Assembly (NCBI GenBank): GCA_016787625.1
Contig: JAEUUD010000006.1
Coordinates: 1-43,660 of the forward strand
DNA length: 43,660 bases
Reading direction: 5' to 3'
Source of the DNA: Cyclobacteriaceae bacterium
GTDB lineage: Bacteria > Bacteroidota > Bacteroidia > Cytophagales > Cyclobacteriaceae
A model generated the notes under the pieces. It ran no database searches. It saw only the letters and a program-made list of their open reading frames with translations, and was not told the origin of the DNA. The position numbers were made by a program, and so were the translations under genes. Of the stretch, positions 1-10,899 are shown in pieces; position 1 is the first letter of the stretch, and every line of letters begins with the position of its first letter.

Positions 1-315
1 GAAAGCACAGGAGATCGGGAACTCAGTCCCGAGTTCCCGGTTTCAATGAACTGCTGGGGTTTTCAACCCAGCGCATTTCCCCTGGCGGAAGAAATGTTCA
101 GGAATTTTGTTGAGAAGAATATTCAGAACCCATCAGCTGAATTTTATATCGCACTTCTCGTCAATGAAATGATCAAACAAAAAAGAGGTCGTGTCAGAAT
201 CATCTCCGGCGGGACAACCTGGTTTGGCGTTACCTACAAGGAAGATAAACAAGAGGTATCCGGGAAAATTCTACAGCTTGTCAAAGCAGGTGTTTATCCA
301 AGCAAGCTTTGGTAG
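1..315 (+). CDS. sugar-phosphate nucleotidyltransferase, C-terminal fragment
   Basis: The frame is open from base 1, so this is the 3' end of a gene that starts outside the window; about 104 residues are visible. The fragment holds the motif VSMNCWGF, then a helical stretch, then WFGVTYKED and a terminal YPSKLW. This pattern is typical of the C-terminal part of the NTP_transferase family that joins a sugar 1-phosphate to a nucleotide (pyrophosphorylase type). An internal ATG at 46 is not the true start because the family motif already begins before it. The next gene starts 9 bases downstream and the third overlaps the second, so the three genes look like one operon. The third encodes an anomeric-sugar-kinase-like protein, which would supply the sugar 1-phosphate. 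The exact sugar and nucleotide cannot be read from this fragment. Confidence 0.8.
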   Translation, partial: ESTGDRELSPEFPVSMNCWGFQPSAFPLAEEMFRNFVEKNIQNPSAEFYIALLVNEMIKQKRGRVRIISGGTTWFGVTYKEDKQEVSGKILQLVKAGVYPSKLW

Positions 316-324
316 TTGTAGCGC

Positions 325-1275
325 GTGGAGGCATCGAGAATTTCGCTGGAGCGAATCAGGCAGGCAAGCCATCAGATTGATCCGGTATTCCTGCATTCAC
401 CCCAGTATGAATGTGAATCGCTGAGCGCTGTGCTTGGTGTATCCGTGACCCTGAAGGTCGAAACAACCAACCCCATTCGGTCTTTCAAAGGCAGGGGCGC
501 TGACTATCTGTTATCGCAAAGGAAGAACCAATCACCGATCGTATGTGCAAGTGCCGGAAACTTTGGCCAGGCAATGGCCTATGCATGCAGAAAGCGAAGT
601 ATTAAGTTGATCGTGTACGCTGCGACTAAGGCCAATCCCCTGAAGATTGAGCGCATGCGCGCCCTTGACGCAGAAGTTATTCTTCAGGGTGAAGATTTTG
701 ATGGATCGAAAGAGGTTGCAAGGAAAGAGGCTTCCAGATTGGGAATCGACATGATTGAAGATGCCCTGGCGATCGAAACGGTGGAAGGTGCCGGCACCAT
801 CGGGCTGGAACTTGTCAACCATATGAAATTTGATGTGATCCTGGTTGCCCTTGGCAATGGCGCATTATTTAATGGTATTGCCACAGTTTTCAAGGATGCG
901 AGTCCACAGACAAAACGGATCGCCGTTCAGGCTTCCGGGGCTCCGGCCATGGCTGAATCATGGAAGAGCGGCCGAGTCGTCAATCACGAATCCATTCAAA
1001 CAATCGCTGATGGAATTGGCGTGAGGCTTCCTATTCCACAAGCGCTTGCTGATATGAAGCCGCTGGCCGAGGATGTCGTGACAGTTAGTGAAGCTTCTAT
1101 CCTTGAAGCCATGCGCCTGCTTCATCACCACACGGGTTTGGTGGTTGAGCCGTCAGGAGCAGTGGGCATAGCCGCATTGATTGAGAATAAATCGCGGTTC
1201 GCCGGTCAGCGGGTGGCTACGATCATCTGCGGCGGCAACTTAACGGACGAGCAACGCATCAAATGGCTGGGATGA
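325..1275 (+). CDS. PLP-dependent fold-type-II enzyme (threonine/serine dehydratase- or racemase-like)
   Basis: The protein has 316 residues, a usual length for catabolic threonine dehydratase or serine racemase without a regulatory ACT domain. Around residues 50-58 the motif NPIRSFKGRGA contains Lys55, the expected Schiff-base lysine. SAGNFGQA (near 76-83) is the substrate or carboxylate loop, LGNGALFNG the phosphate-binding glycine loop, and CGGN lies near the C-terminus, all in family order. The likely reaction is deamination or racemisation of a small hydroxy-amino acid, using pyridoxal phosphate in the cytoplasm; the substrate is not determined. The start is GTG at 325; no ATG fits better and no clear ribosome-binding site is seen. 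Its stop overlaps the next start (ATGA at 1272-1275), which indicates translational coupling. An amino-acid enzyme between two sugar-activation genes is unexpected. Confidence 0.85.
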   Translation: MEASRISLERIRQASHQIDPVFLHSPQYECESLSAVLGVSVTLKVETTNPIRSFKGRGADYLLSQRKNQSPIVCASAGNFGQAMAYACRKRSIKLIVYAATKANPLKIERMRALDAEVILQGEDFDGSKEVARKEASRLGIDMIEDALAIETVEGAGTIGLELVNHMKFDVILVALGNGALFNGIATVFKDASPQTKRIAVQASGAPAMAESWKSGRVVNHESIQTIADGIGVRLPIPQALADMKPLAEDVVTVSEASILEAMRLLHHHTGLVVEPSGAVGIAALIENKSRFAGQRVATIICGGNLTDEQRIKWLG

Positions 1276-2306
1276 CGGACACCATATTGCCATTGTTTGG
1301 CCTTCGTCCTGAAGATTTCATGATTGAACGGATTGGGTCAGGACACATCCATCTCACCTACAAACTGGAAGGACAAAAGAATTTTATCCTTCAGCGAGTC
1401 AACAAGAACGTGTTTCGTCAGCCGGAGCTCATTGCGTCAAACCTTCGCATGGCTTCGGACTACCTCAGTAGAACCTGTCCGGACTATAATTTTCTGACAT
1501 GTATCCGCTCGGTTTCCGGAAAGGAAATGGAATACGATGCGGAGGGTTTTCCCTGGCGACTTTTTCCTTTCATCGGGAATACCATCACCATAGACAGCGT
1601 CTCAACGAAAGAACAGGCATTCCATGCCGCGAGTGAATTCGCACGCCTGACGCGTAAACTGGAAGGCATCAACGTTCAGGGCTTTCGACCGACGATACCG
1701 AGGTTCCATGACCTGACCATGCGATGGGAACAGTTTGAGGATGCGTGCTCAAATGATACTCACATGAGTGAAGCAAGGGAGCTTGTCGATGCCTGCAAGC
1801 GAGCGTATCCGCTTGTTGACATGTACAGGACGCTAACAGCGCCGGGAATGATGCCATTGAGGATTGTGCACAATGACACGAAGATTAATAATGTGCTGTT
1901 CGATCGCGTGACAGGATCAACATCCGGCGTTATCGATCTGGATACGCTCATGCCCGGGTACATCCTCTATGATCTTGGCGACATGGTACGCACTTTTGTT
2001 AGTCCCGTGAGTGAGGAAGAAAGATCATTGGACAAGATTTCTTTCAGAAAAGAGATTTACGACGCGCTGCTGGAAGGCTATCTCTCGGAAATGGGACCTG
2101 TGATGACAGAAGTGGAGCGACGTGCGATACCGTTGGCAGGACCCATGATGACCTATATCATGGCGCTGAGGTTTCTGGCCGACTTCCTGAGGGGTAACGT
2201 TTACTATCACATCTCTTACCCTGAGCAGAACCTGGTCAGGGCCTCCAATCAGCTGAGGCTGCTGGACGTGCTGTCAAAAAATATCAAGGGAGCCGCTGTG
2301 TACTAA
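1272..2306 (+). CDS. APH-family phosphotransferase, N-acetylhexosamine 1-kinase-like
   Basis: This 344-residue protein has the aminoglycoside-phosphotransferase fold. The catalytic loop HNDTKINN lies at residues 200-207 (Asp202 as base, Asn207 as metal ligand) and is followed by IDLDTLMPG at 221-229 with the metal-binding DLD. The HNDTKINN...IDLDT.MPG pairing is characteristic of the NahK group, which was long misannotated as 'mucin desulfatase' and phosphorylates GlcNAc/GalNAc at C1. The upstream nucleotidyltransferase fits, because the pair would give a nucleotide sugar directly. I chose ATG 1272 because it forms an ATGA overlap with the preceding stop; an in-frame ATG at 1263 would add three residues. 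The gene ends convergently with lipA, sharing four bases. The kinase fold is secure; the sugar specificity is inferred. Confidence 0.8.
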   Translation: MTDTILPLFGLRPEDFMIERIGSGHIHLTYKLEGQKNFILQRVNKNVFRQPELIASNLRMASDYLSRTCPDYNFLTCIRSVSGKEMEYDAEGFPWRLFPFIGNTITIDSVSTKEQAFHAASEFARLTRKLEGINVQGFRPTIPRFHDLTMRWEQFEDACSNDTHMSEARELVDACKRAYPLVDMYRTLTAPGMMPLRIVHNDTKINNVLFDRVTGSTSGVIDLDTLMPGYILYDLGDMVRTFVSPVSEEERSLDKISFRKEIYDALLEGYLSEMGPVMTEVERRAIPLAGPMMTYIMALRFLADFLRGNVYYHISYPEQNLVRASNQLRLLDVLSKNIKGAAVY

Positions 2307-3184
2307 AGCGGAACATTCACATGCCTCTCTGCGTGGTAGGATGACCTCACCAGGGGGCCTGATTCGACATAGCGGAGACCTCGCTTGAGTCCCTCTTCTT
2401 TGTACATCGCAAAAACATCAGGATGAACATACTCGGCGACTTCAAGGTGCATTTTGGTCGGCTGTAGATATTGCCCCAGTGTGAGGATCATCAGTCCATT
2501 TGCGGCCAGGTCATCCATGGCTTTGAAGACCTCTTCCTGTGTCTCGCCTACACCCAGCATGATGCCGCTCTTCGTCCGCTTGCCGGCTTCCCGGATGCGA
2601 CGAAGTTGTTCGAGGCTGCGTTCATACTTGGCTTGTGGACGTACCCTGCGGTACATCCGCTCTACCGTTTCCATATTGTGGCTAACAACTTCCTGCCCGC
2701 CGTCAATCATCCGGTGCAGGGCGTCCCAATTACCCTTCGTATCAGGGATCAACGTCTCGATGGTTGTCATCGGACTTGATTTTTTTGTTTCTACGACTGT
2801 TTGATACCAGATTTCGGCTCCGCGGTCTTTGAGCTCATCGCGGTTGACGGAAGTGATGACGGCATGCTTCACATTCATGAGCTTAATCGCTTCCGCTACC
2901 CGTCGAGGTTCGTCCGCATCGTATTCTGTCGGCCTTCCTGTTGCTACTGCACAAAACGTGCAGCTACGGGTACAGACGTTTCCAAGGATCATGAATGTTG
3001 CAGTACCTGCTCCCCAGCATTCTCCCATGTTGGGGCAATTTCCGCTTTCACAGATCGTGTGGAGTTTGTGCGTATCAACAAGCTTCCGTACATGGGCGTA
3101 TTCAGGACCCACTGGCAATTTTACACGAAGCCAGTTGGGCTTGCGCTTGCGGGTTTCTTCAGGTATGACTGGAAGTTCGATCAA
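2303..3184 (-). CDS. lipA: lipoyl synthase LipA
   Basis: LipA is a radical-SAM enzyme that inserts two sulfur atoms into octanoyl groups on carrier proteins such as GcvH and E2 subunits. The 293-residue sequence shows both cluster motifs: the auxiliary [4Fe-4S] ligands Cys45, Cys50 and Cys56 (CX4CX5C) and the radical-SAM triad CTRSCTFC with Cys71, Cys75 and Cys78. VRSSYHA near the C-terminus contains the serine that caps the auxiliary cluster. The frame has no ATG near the expected start. TTG at 3184 gives the N-terminus MIELPV that I expect for Bacteroidota homologues, so a TTG start is likely. It lies 30 bases after gcvH, whose product is a substrate, so the two are probably co-transcribed. 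It overlaps the opposing kinase gene by four bases. Confidence 0.97.
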   Translation of the reverse strand: MIELPVIPEETRKRKPNWLRVKLPVGPEYAHVRKLVDTHKLHTICESGNCPNMGECWGAGTATFMILGNVCTRSCTFCAVATGRPTEYDADEPRRVAEAIKLMNVKHAVITSVNRDELKDRGAEIWYQTVVETKKSSPMTTIETLIPDTKGNWDALHRMIDGGQEVVSHNMETVERMYRRVRPQAKYERSLEQLRRIREAGKRTKSGIMLGVGETQEEVFKAMDDLAANGLMILTLGQYLQPTKMHLEVAEYVHPDVFAMYKEEGLKRGLRYVESGPLVRSSYHAERHVNVPL

Positions 3185-3214
3185 GCTGGTTCAGTTGCTT
3201 GTTTAAAGAACAAC

Positions 3215-3595
3215 CTATTTGCCAATAAGTTCCTTGTACTGTGCGGCAGTGAGCAAACCGGATACTTCGGCAGGATTTTTCATTTCAATTTTCACCATCC
3301 ATCCGTCGCCGTAAGGATCGCCATTCACCTTTTCCGGACTTCCATCCAGCACCTTGTTGACTTCGAGAACCTTTCCTGAGACTGGCATGAACAGGTCGCT
3401 CACGGTCTTCACAGCTTCAACCGTGCCGAAGACTTCATGTTGATTGACGTCCTGTCCAACGGTGGATATGTCGATATAGACAATATCGCCAAGCTCGCCT
3501 TGGGCAAAATCTGTGATTCCGACGGTGGCTGTGTTGCCTTTAATAAGAATCCATTCGTGGTCTTTTGTGTACTTGAGATCTGCCGGGATGTTCAT
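3215..3595 (-). CDS. gcvH: glycine cleavage system H protein
   Basis: This 126-residue lipoyl carrier shuttles the aminomethyl group between the P, T and L proteins of glycine cleavage. VEAVKTVSD places the lipoylated lysine at Lys63, in the hairpin turn of the hammerhead fold; DHEW near residue 12 and GDGWMVKI near the end are family landmarks. The start at 3595 ([15 protein letters not shown]) matches the usual family N-terminus. The frame is open further upstream to 3784, but that extension reads antisense-like noise over the end of sprA and should not be used. The gene sits between sprA and lipA. It may also be driven by its own promoter, since TATTTTTG lies 24 bases before the start. No gcvT or gcvP is nearby. 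Confidence 0.96.
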   Translation of the reverse strand: MNIPADLKYTKDHEWILIKGNTATVGITDFAQGELGDIVYIDISTVGQDVNQHEVFGTVEAVKTVSDLFMPVSGKVLEVNKVLDGSPEKVNGDPYGDGWMVKIEMKNPAEVSGLLTAAQYKELIGK

Positions 3596-3619
3596 GTTGT
3601 TGTGTTCAAATTTGGTGAA

Positions 3620-3627
3620 CAAAAATA
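3620..3627 (-). promoter_or_regulatory. possible -7 element upstream of gcvH
   Basis: On the minus strand the octamer TATTTTTG matches the Bacteroidota -7 consensus TAnnTTTG exactly. It sits in the 106-base gap between the sprA stop and the gcvH start. No good TTTG -33 partner is seen, and the region is A/T-rich, so chance is possible. Confidence 0.35.
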
Positions 3628-3701
3628 GGGGTAAAATAGGTAATGGAGAAATGGGAATTCGTGCGAGCAAGGGCAGAAGCCCATCACCGGACGAGGCTGA
3701 C

Positions 3702-6700
3702 TCAGTTTTGAGAGAGGTTAAAGAGAATCTTTGCGCCAACCCTGGTTGTTGACCGGGGGAATGAATTGGAGACCAGCGGCTCATTCACATTGCTGTCGAC
3801 ATACACCTGGATGTTGAGCTTACTGTTGACCGTGTAGCTGACGTTGGGACGCACCTGGATGTTGACGTTTCCATTGGTGATCGTGTTTACCTCATCGATC
3901 TTTCGCTGGATGGTTTGATTGTTGGTAACACTAATGTTCAGTCGGAAATTGATTTCATTTTTCAACGTCAAGGTTCTTCCCTGGCTCTTAAACGGCAACT
4001 TCATGTTGTTCTTGATGAACCCCACCTCCAACGACCAGTCTTTGGCGTTTACCTCTGTGATCTGCGCGTTAGAAACATTAAGAGAGAGGTCGCGTTTGGT
4101 CTTGTACTCAAACCTTGCTGTAAGTTTGCTTTTCGTCCTCACGCTGACGCCAAACAGTGGAGCAAATTGTTCTGAGATCATCACCTGGCTGATGACGTAG
4201 ACGGGAATGAGTTGATTCTGACTGTTCAGAACGGAAGCATAGATGCCGTCATTGTAATCAGAGAGGGGAATGTTGTTGGTCACGTTGCTGTATTCGAGTG
4301 AGTTGGTAAAGTTGGTGACAGAATAAGTAGAGGAGTAAGCATGCGTGATGCTGATGGACTGAAACGCATCTTTCAGAGCCCCAATCTTGTTGAGTCCTGA
4401 ATAATCCATTCTCCAGTTAGGCAATGGTGTTGATGGGAAAGGCGACAAGCCGACTTTGTTTGCATCCTTGCCTGTATAGGCCGCCATAAATGCGGGAATC
4501 AAAACGTCCTGTGATTTGCCTTCATAGCCGTTGCCGGTGATCTGGGAAAACCGTTGTTGAACAATGCCTATGTTGTCAACAAACTGCTTGAATACCGTTG
4601 ACGTCAGGCTGGAATTGTTTTCAAAGGCCGTCCCAATGGAAATTGTGGATATCCGGTAGCTCCCCGTTCTGCTGGGACTGAGTTCGACATAGTCGTTGAT
4701 GGTGGGATCAGGATCGAATCGAAAAATTTCCTGGAACGACGAGGTCGTTGTTTTCTTTACATCCAGCTGAATCTTGAAATCGCTTGAGAGCTCGAGGGCC
4801 GTTCGAATGCCAAGATCGCGTGTATCATTTTGTACAAAGGGTGCGGTAAGGGTTGGAGCTTTTGTCAGCCAGCCTTTTTCTGCGGCTTTGAAGCGAATAT
4901 CGGGATCCTGGCTACCGAGAATGAAACCCCAGCCTGGCGCATCCAATGTGTTGTCCATACCCAAGGCATCAGGAGTGCCGGTAAAGCCTGTCAGGATCGT
5001 CCCCTGGGTAATATTGTAGGTTCCTGTAATGCTTCGCATCGACATCAGCAAGCGAAGAAACGTATTGATGGCTGCGTAATTGGGCGGCTGCTTGACGGTA
5101 TCCGGTTTGGCCTTAGCCTTTTCAGTGGGCGTGGGTTTCCTCTTTGGTGTGTTGATGTTCTTCAGGTATCCAACCTTGTTGTATAGTTTTGTAAGGTCGA
5201 TGCGCCCATTGAAACCCTGATCGCGCGTGTTCTGGATGATATTACCCAACTTCAGACTGTCGGATCGTTCGACAGGGCCTGCCTTCCAAAAATATCCCAC
5301 GTTGTACCGGTACTCCATGCCCAGCCAGTCTGTCAAGGGCAACTTGTCAAATGGAACGGTGTAGTTGGCTGTAATGGTCTGCTCGAAGTTTTTCTTTCTG
5401 CCGAATTTTTTAAGGTTGGTAATAACTGAATCCTTGTACTCTTCTGCAGAAACATACCTGTTGAGTTTCTGAGAATATCCGCCAGCGGGATCGACATCGG
5501 GTTCGTCAATGATCGCATTCACCCTTGCTGCATAGTCCAGAGTGAGCGACTTGGCGAGGTTCCAATGCAAGTTGTAGAACCGGTTAAACAGAAAGTACTT
5601 CTGAATGTTTGCCGTTGATTTTGTTTCAGCTTCGTTGGAGTTTCTGTAGACAATTTTGTTGAACGATCGATCCAATTCTCCCCTTACAGAGATTGTACTG
5701 GGGATCAGGTTGATATTGAAGTCTTTGATTAACGCAAGCCATTTCGACTTGAAGACCTTGGCAAAAGGTTCGAGGGCCTTGACCTTAGGATTGTACTGCC
5801 AGGCTACCGAGCCTTTCTGGTTTCGCTGAGTGCTTTCCTGAAGATTGAAATTTGTCCTCGTTGCTTCGCTGAACGTGTAGGTAAAAGCAAAGTTTTCGAT
5901 ATCGTATAGCCTGCTTGGCGAATCCTTCTTGACCTTGGTCTTTCGTACGTTGACGAAGTTCAAACTTCGTCGGATGGCAACATCCTGAATGAGGTTCAGG
6001 TAGTTTTCCCGTTCGGCGTCTGTGACGAAGGACTTCTCCATCGCTGAGATACGCATGTCTGGATTAGCCGGATCGAAATTGGGATTGATGGTGGTTTTCT
6101 CGTAGCTGACAAACATAGGGATCTTGAGACCCGTGTTTCGTGGAAGGAGTTTCTCAACAAGGATGTTAGCGGAAATATCAAAGGAAGTGGTTGTTCCCCG
6201 GGCGCGTTCCGATATTTTGGATTGTACGCCGCCGAAGCCGTAGGTAATGTGTCTTAAAGAGGTGGTCAGGTTGCCGAGGTCAGCAAGTTTGGCGTTTAAC
6301 ACGCCGTTGACAGCCCATCCGGCCGTCCGGTCAAAGTCTGTCAGCCGCATCTCGTCGGCCCACAGACACACGCTTAGTGGCTTGGTGTCGTCACGGGGAT
6401 TGACCACTCCAATCATCATGAGCTTTACCTGGCTCAGATCCGGCCTTCCAAATATCCTGATGCCATGCCTGCCAACCTGCTTGGGCCCGGCCAGCGGATA
6501 AAGTTGATCCAGTGGAAAAGTTTCCCGGTCACGGGAGGCTTTCAAGGCATACAGCTCGTTGAGGTCCAGGTCAATCTGGTTGGCTTCCGGCCACACAACG
6601 TCAGGATTGGGATTGTTCCCGTTTGGTGTGATCTTGAGGGGAAGCTGAATTTCATAATAGTTCTGGTCGAAATCTGTTCCCAACCGGAGGAAGGCCACCA

Positions 6701-9700
6701 GTTGATTGTCCTGAAGTCCGGTGCCATGTGCAGAAAGGAACATTTTGATCCTGCCATAGTTGAAAAAATCAAAGCTGACGTTCTTATAAATGGAGCGTCC
6801 ATCACCGTCTTCGAGATTGGTGACACACATCTGAACGGACTGCTCGTTGAGCCGGCGCTGGATGGTGGACGTAATATCGCGGTCGCGTGCAAGTGGGGGT
6901 ACATAGGCAGGTTTCTCATTGTTTCCCTTTCCGTTTTCTTCCACATTCACTACTGACACCGAAAAGTTATCCAGGTTAGGTTCAAGTTCTTCACTGAACT
7001 GCGGCTGTGAAAGCCTTGCGGTATAACGCCTCCAACGATTTCCAACAGCCCGGAAATTGGAGAACCGAAGCACAACGGGCTCCCTGAATCCGGTCAGCAT
7101 CATGCGGGCATACCGGATCGATTTGAAACCGTTAATGGCGCCAACCTTTTCTTCAAACTGCCTGATGGGAATACGGACAAGGTACCAGGTCACATCGGTG
7201 TATCCTTCGGGAGTGATCTTGTCAACGATGTACTTCTGACCCACGTCAATCTGTCCAGGCTTAAGATCCAGGTTGAATACATAGTACTCCTCCAGCTCTG
7301 TGAGCGTGTTGTCCTGGTTGAGGTCTTCGTTTTCGGGAATGTTCGATCCTGATTGTGCAAAAGCCTGATCGGACGTTACCACAGGCGAATTGTTCTCTAA
7401 GCCGTTGATCTTCTTATATCGCTCGAGGATCTTCGCGTTATTGGCATCGTGATCAGGGCCCAGGAAGTACTTGAAGTCATCCGCCGATGGATCTTCCAGG
7501 ACAACCGGCTTGGCGGATCCATTGACAAGGTTGATAAAGTCCTGGAATAATTGTTCCTCACGCGAATTGTTAACCCCGTCAAGACCGACATCCTGGTTGG
7601 TGCGCGCTGCCGGGTCATTGTTGAAAGCATTGTTCAGGTACTGCTGATTGGTAACGGCTCCCCAATTGTTGACGGTTACGCCCCCGGCCGATAGATTTCC
7701 ATCCGTAGGAAGACCATTTTCAAAGGCATGCTTACCATCCCTCATAAGGTCTTCGGAGATACTACCCAGGTGGAAGATGAGTTTTCCGCCGGTGGTATTG
7801 GATTTCGGTTCGTTGATACCGTCATCAATCACGCCTTTTGGGTTGTTGATGAAAGGATCCATCAGCCAGAACTCCACATACTCAACATTCGACTTGTCAA
7901 AGTCAACTTCCGTGCGTATCGCCGTGGTAATGCCGGCCCAGTTGTTGATGGGGTCTTTCAGCGTACCATCAGGATTGAGGTCGGGATTGAAATTGTAAGG
8001 ACCTCTTTCAGAAGGATAGTACGCCAGGTCAAGGATCTGTTCATAAAAATTTCCTACATAAGGATCCTTGTACGGGAATATTTCCTGTGGAAGCACAGGG
8101 CGCACATAGTGGTTCTCCAGGTCCTTGGAAGTTATGTTATTGGGTTTAAACTGACTTGACTCACGATAAAACAAGTTGTCGATCTGATACCACGCTAATT
8201 TCGCCCTGCGGTAACCTGCCCTGACATCATCTTTGGCGCCGGCCACCGAAGACAAGTCAAACCGCGGGTCAGCCGGTGTATGCGCCAGTTTCCATCCAAC
8301 AGGGTTAAGCATGCTGTAAGGAGTGGCCGTGTTTTCGAAGTCATCGATGAAGGACGTGCCATCTCCGTCAACGATATTCGAAGTACCGGGTAAGAGTTGT
8401 GCAAACTCCGCATTGAGGGTAAAAGAGGATTGTTCTTTGGTTTGAAGAAAGGGCAGGGCATCGACCATCTTGGTCAGCAATCTTGAATTCTTGCGCAGGT
8501 TGACATCAACGCCGTACTGGATGTTTTGTGCAGGCTCATTGCCGATCAGGTTTCGGGTAATCAAAGGCCGTTCATTATAATAGAGAAAGGTTGAGCCAAT
8601 GTTGACATCCTCATTCAGCTTGTAGTCAAACCGTGTTCCGAGGAGTGACCGCGTTTGAAAGGCAAATGGATCCTGCTGTTCGTAATTGATACTGATCGTT
8701 TTTCCTGAACTGAGAATCCCTTCGTTGAGGATGGTGACTTTTCCAAAAGTGTAGTCAACCGTATAGTCTACCTGCTCCCTGAGTGGCGTACCGCCGGCAT
8801 ACACCTTGACAGACCCTGGTGAGATATTGAAGCCCTGGATGATGATGTCTTTTCCAGCGCCAGCCTTGAAAGAACCCGTGATGTAGAATTTGTTTTTGGT
8901 GGCGACAAGTTCCGCTTCAGCTTTGGTGGTTCTGTAGAGCGTGTCATATACATACTTCTGCGTGAGCAGTTGTCGGGTATTGGCATTTGGCTCAAGCTTG
9001 AAGAGGTTCCGAAGGGCCGTATTGAAAGGCTCGAGGTAAGGAAAAATGATCATCCCCGTTTCCGGATTGATGGTGATGCGTTCGACATAGTCAAAGTTGC
9101 CGTCGGGCTGCGGATCGTTGTAGGGATTCAGCCGGTCAAGACCAAAAACTTCAATGAGCTGTTTGGTACGTGCCACGTCGCCATCCTGAAGCTGTGGATT
9201 GTCGATACCTGTGCGGTCATCCCTGTAGATCACCCTTAACTGAAACCCCTCACGCTGAAGCTGGGTTACGTTGAGGTTGTAGATGTTCTTCATCATCAGG
9301 TCCCAGGTGGGAAGAATGGTGCCGAAGTTGTCTTTGGGTGCAATCTTTCGTGGCCTGAGCATTTTCAGGTAGACAACTTCCTTTTCACCTTTGTTGGAAT
9401 AATCTTCGGAAAGCTCACCCACTTTGTATTTTCTTCCATTGTAGGTGTATTCAAAAGCAACAGCAACCGCTTCGTCGTTCTGCAGCTTCCGCTGAAGCGT
9501 GATGTACCCAAGCTCTTTGTTGAAGATGTATTCTGTCGGTGCGAGTTTTCGGGCGCTGGTGATTTTTTCATAATCGGTTCCGTTCACAAAAGGCCTTCCG
9601 GCTGGTTCTCCACCAAAGAGATTCTGTAGCTGCTCATCAATGCCATCCGATTGCAGGGGCAATTGACTGGCCTGAGAATAAAGGTTGTTATTGTTGTTGT

Positions 9701-10892
9701 CAGCTGGTGATCCATCAGGAACATTGGTGACGTAGTAGTCCTTTCGATAGGCCTTGTCGGATTCACCGAGGTCCATTAAGCCTACGACATCACGAAGGGT
9801 TTGGGTATCATTCTGTCGGTTCAGCAAGTAAACCTCGACGCGAACAATGTTGACGCCAGAAGTAATCTGTGGTAATGTGCCCAGCCACTTCTCAAAATTG
9901 TCGCGGAAAAACTGAGCGAGGAAGAAGTGCCTGTTTTCATCATAGTTGGATCCAACGATTTCAAAAGGCCGGCCTTGTGTGGCGCCGTCCGGGCTGCCGT
10001 TGATGGTGATCGTGGATTGTTTGCCGCGCTGGGTCGTGGCGATGGCCGTTGCAAAAAGTTTTCCGAATTGGAATTGCCCCTTGATTCCAAAAAGATTTTG
10101 CGCACCTGTGATCAGGCTGTTGTTTAACGGAAGACTCACGTTACCGATTTCCAGCTTCTTAAGGATATCCTCCTTGAAGCCAGTGTATTCGACCTTCATC
10201 TGATTCTGAAAATCAAATGAATTGTTGTTATCGAAGTTCGTCGTGATTTTTAGTTTCTCTCCGACTTTACCGGTGACAGCAAGATTGATCTGCTGATCGA
10301 ATTCAAATCCGCCGTTGGTCTGCTGGCGGATGGGAATAGCAGGGTTCTGAATCTGTTGCCATTGGGCGCCGAAGTCAAGGGTGACAAACCCTCGTGGGAT
10401 AAGTTCAACATAGCTGCCTCCGAAGATCCTGTCCAGCAGTGGACTGGTGTACAACTTGGGGAGAAGGTTTCTGCTGCTGACGGCACTCTCACCGTCGAGG
10501 GCCTGGCTTCGACTTTTCCAGTAGCCTTTTAATATGGTGTTGTTCTGGTACTGATTAGCCTCATCAAAAGTCATGTATGATGGCGACCGGTAGTTGATAG
10601 GACCAAAACGTTCGTAGATCGTAAAGGTACGACCCGTATCAGGGAGGATCTCGAGCGATAAAGTCTTTGGGTCTTTTAGAAAGAGCGGTGATTGCGTACC
10701 ATAGTTAGAGAAAGGATCACCATACCGGTCAGATGGTTTGAAGGATGGTCGAAAGAGCGGACGATACTTAACGGAGTCTTTCCTTGTCGAGTCTTGCTGA
10801 ACCTGCGCATCCGCATGATAAGGCACAAGGAATGACACGAATGTCATCCCTAGTCCGAGGGTGAACTGCGCTGTCCGGTTTAGGTAGCTCAA
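3702..10892 (-). CDS. sprA: cell-surface protein SprA, type IX secretion outer-membrane translocon
   Basis: SprA forms the giant beta-barrel pore through which type IX secretion substrates, including gliding adhesins, cross the outer membrane. At 2396 residues the protein has the expected family length (about 2,400). It starts with a signal peptide (hydrophobic [16 protein letters not shown], cleavage near ADAQ at about residue 30). Then come long alternating beta-strand segments, many Asn/Asp-rich loops, and a final strand ending [11 protein letters not shown], typical of an outer-membrane barrel. A charged Pro/Lys/Thr-rich linker lies near 5,100-5,150 ([16 protein letters not shown]). The start follows ruvA by 7 bases, so it is co-transcribed with maeB and ruvA. 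It is the longest gene here, intact and without frameshift. The identification rests on length, signal peptide, composition and recognised SprA segments. Partner T9SS genes (porV, gldKLMN) are not in the window. Confidence 0.95.
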   Translation of the reverse strand: MSYLNRTAQFTLGLGMTFVSFLVPYHADAQVQQDSTRKDSVKYRPLFRPSFKPSDRYGDPFSNYGTQSPLFLKDPKTLSLEILPDTGRTFTIYERFGPINYRSPSYMTFDEANQYQNNTILKGYWKSRSQALDGESAVSSRNLLPKLYTSPLLDRIFGGSYVELIPRGFVTLDFGAQWQQIQNPAIPIRQQTNGGFEFDQQINLAVTGKVGEKLKITTNFDNNNSFDFQNQMKVEYTGFKEDILKKLEIGNVSLPLNNSLITGAQNLFGIKGQFQFGKLFATAIATTQRGKQSTITINGSPDGATQGRPFEIVGSNYDENRHFFLAQFFRDNFEKWLGTLPQITSGVNIVRVEVYLLNRQNDTQTLRDVVGLMDLGESDKAYRKDYYVTNVPDGSPADNNNNNLYSQASQLPLQSDGIDEQLQNLFGGEPAGRPFVNGTDYEKITSARKLAPTEYIFNKELGYITLQRKLQNDEAVAVAFEYTYNGRKYKVGELSEDYSNKGEKEVVYLKMLRPRKIAPKDNFGTILPTWDLMMKNIYNLNVTQLQREGFQLRVIYRDDRTGIDNPQLQDGDVARTKQLIEVFGLDRLNPYNDPQPDGNFDYVERITINPETGMIIFPYLEPFNTALRNLFKLEPNANTRQLLTQKYVYDTLYRTTKAEAELVATKNKFYITGSFKAGAGKDIIIQGFNISPGSVKVYAGGTPLREQVDYTVDYTFGKVTILNEGILSSGKTISINYEQQDPFAFQTRSLLGTRFDYKLNEDVNIGSTFLYYNERPLITRNLIGNEPAQNIQYGVDVNLRKNSRLLTKMVDALPFLQTKEQSSFTLNAEFAQLLPGTSNIVDGDGTSFIDDFENTATPYSMLNPVGWKLAHTPADPRFDLSSVAGAKDDVRAGYRRAKLAWYQIDNLFYRESSQFKPNNITSKDLENHYVRPVLPQEIFPYKDPYVGNFYEQILDLAYYPSERGPYNFNPDLNPDGTLKDPINNWAGITTAIRTEVDFDKSNVEYVEFWLMDPFINNPKGVIDDGINEPKSNTTGGKLIFHLGSISEDLMRDGKHAFENGLPTDGNLSAGGVTVNNWGAVTNQQYLNNAFNNDPAARTNQDVGLDGVNNSREEQLFQDFINLVNGSAKPVVLEDPSADDFKYFLGPDHDANNAKILERYKKINGLENNSPVVTSDQAFAQSGSNIPENEDLNQDNTLTELEEYYVFNLDLKPGQIDVGQKYIVDKITPEGYTDVTWYLVRIPIRQFEEKVGAINGFKSIRYARMMLTGFREPVVLRFSNFRAVGNRWRRYTARLSQPQFSEELEPNLDNFSVSVVNVEENGKGNNEKPAYVPPLARDRDITSTIQRRLNEQSVQMCVTNLEDGDGRSIYKNVSFDFFNYGRIKMFLSAHGTGLQDNQLVAFLRLGTDFDQNYYEIQLPLKITPNGNNPNPDVVWPEANQIDLDLNELYALKASRDRETFPLDQLYPLAGPKQVGRHGIRIFGRPDLSQVKLMMIGVVNPRDDTKPLSVCLWADEMRLTDFDRTAGWAVNGVLNAKLADLGNLTTSLRHITYGFGGVQSKISERARGTTTSFDISANILVEKLLPRNTGLKIPMFVSYEKTTINPNFDPANPDMRISAMEKSFVTDAERENYLNLIQDVAIRRSLNFVNVRKTKVKKDSPSRLYDIENFAFTYTFSEATRTNFNLQESTQRNQKGSVAWQYNPKVKALEPFAKVFKSKWLALIKDFNINLIPSTISVRGELDRSFNKIVYRNSNEAETKSTANIQKYFLFNRFYNLHWNLAKSLTLDYAARVNAIIDEPDVDPAGGYSQKLNRYVSAEEYKDSVITNLKKFGRKKNFEQTITANYTVPFDKLPLTDWLGMEYRYNVGYFWKAGPVERSDSLKLGNIIQNTRDQGFNGRIDLTKLYNKVGYLKNINTPKRKPTPTEKAKAKPDTVKQPPNYAAINTFLRLLMSMRSITGTYNITQGTILTGFTGTPDALGMDNTLDAPGWGFILGSQDPDIRFKAAEKGWLTKAPTLTAPFVQNDTRDLGIRTALELSSDFKIQLDVKKTTTSSFQEIFRFDPDPTINDYVELSPSRTGSYRISTISIGTAFENNSSLTSTVFKQFVDNIGIVQQRFSQITGNGYEGKSQDVLIPAFMAAYTGKDANKVGLSPFPSTPLPNWRMDYSGLNKIGALKDAFQSISITHAYSSTYSVTNFTNSLEYSNVTNNIPLSDYNDGIYASVLNSQNQLIPVYVISQVMISEQFAPLFGVSVRTKSKLTARFEYKTKRDLSLNVSNAQITEVNAKDWSLEVGFIKNNMKLPFKSQGRTLTLKNEINFRLNISVTNNQTIQRKIDEVNTITNGNVNIQVRPNVSYTVNSKLNIQVYVDSNVNEPLVSNSFPRSTTRVGAKILFNLSQN

Positions 10893-10899
10893 ACGTACG

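Noticed and set aside
1263..1271. Upstream ATG for the kinase gene
   Set aside because: It adds three residues; the ATGA overlap at 1272 is the usual coupled arrangement. Either start is possible.
3596..3784. 63-residue N-terminal extension of the gcvH open frame
   Set aside because: It overlaps the end of sprA, has low-complexity content and no GcvH homology; the family N-terminus starts at 3595.
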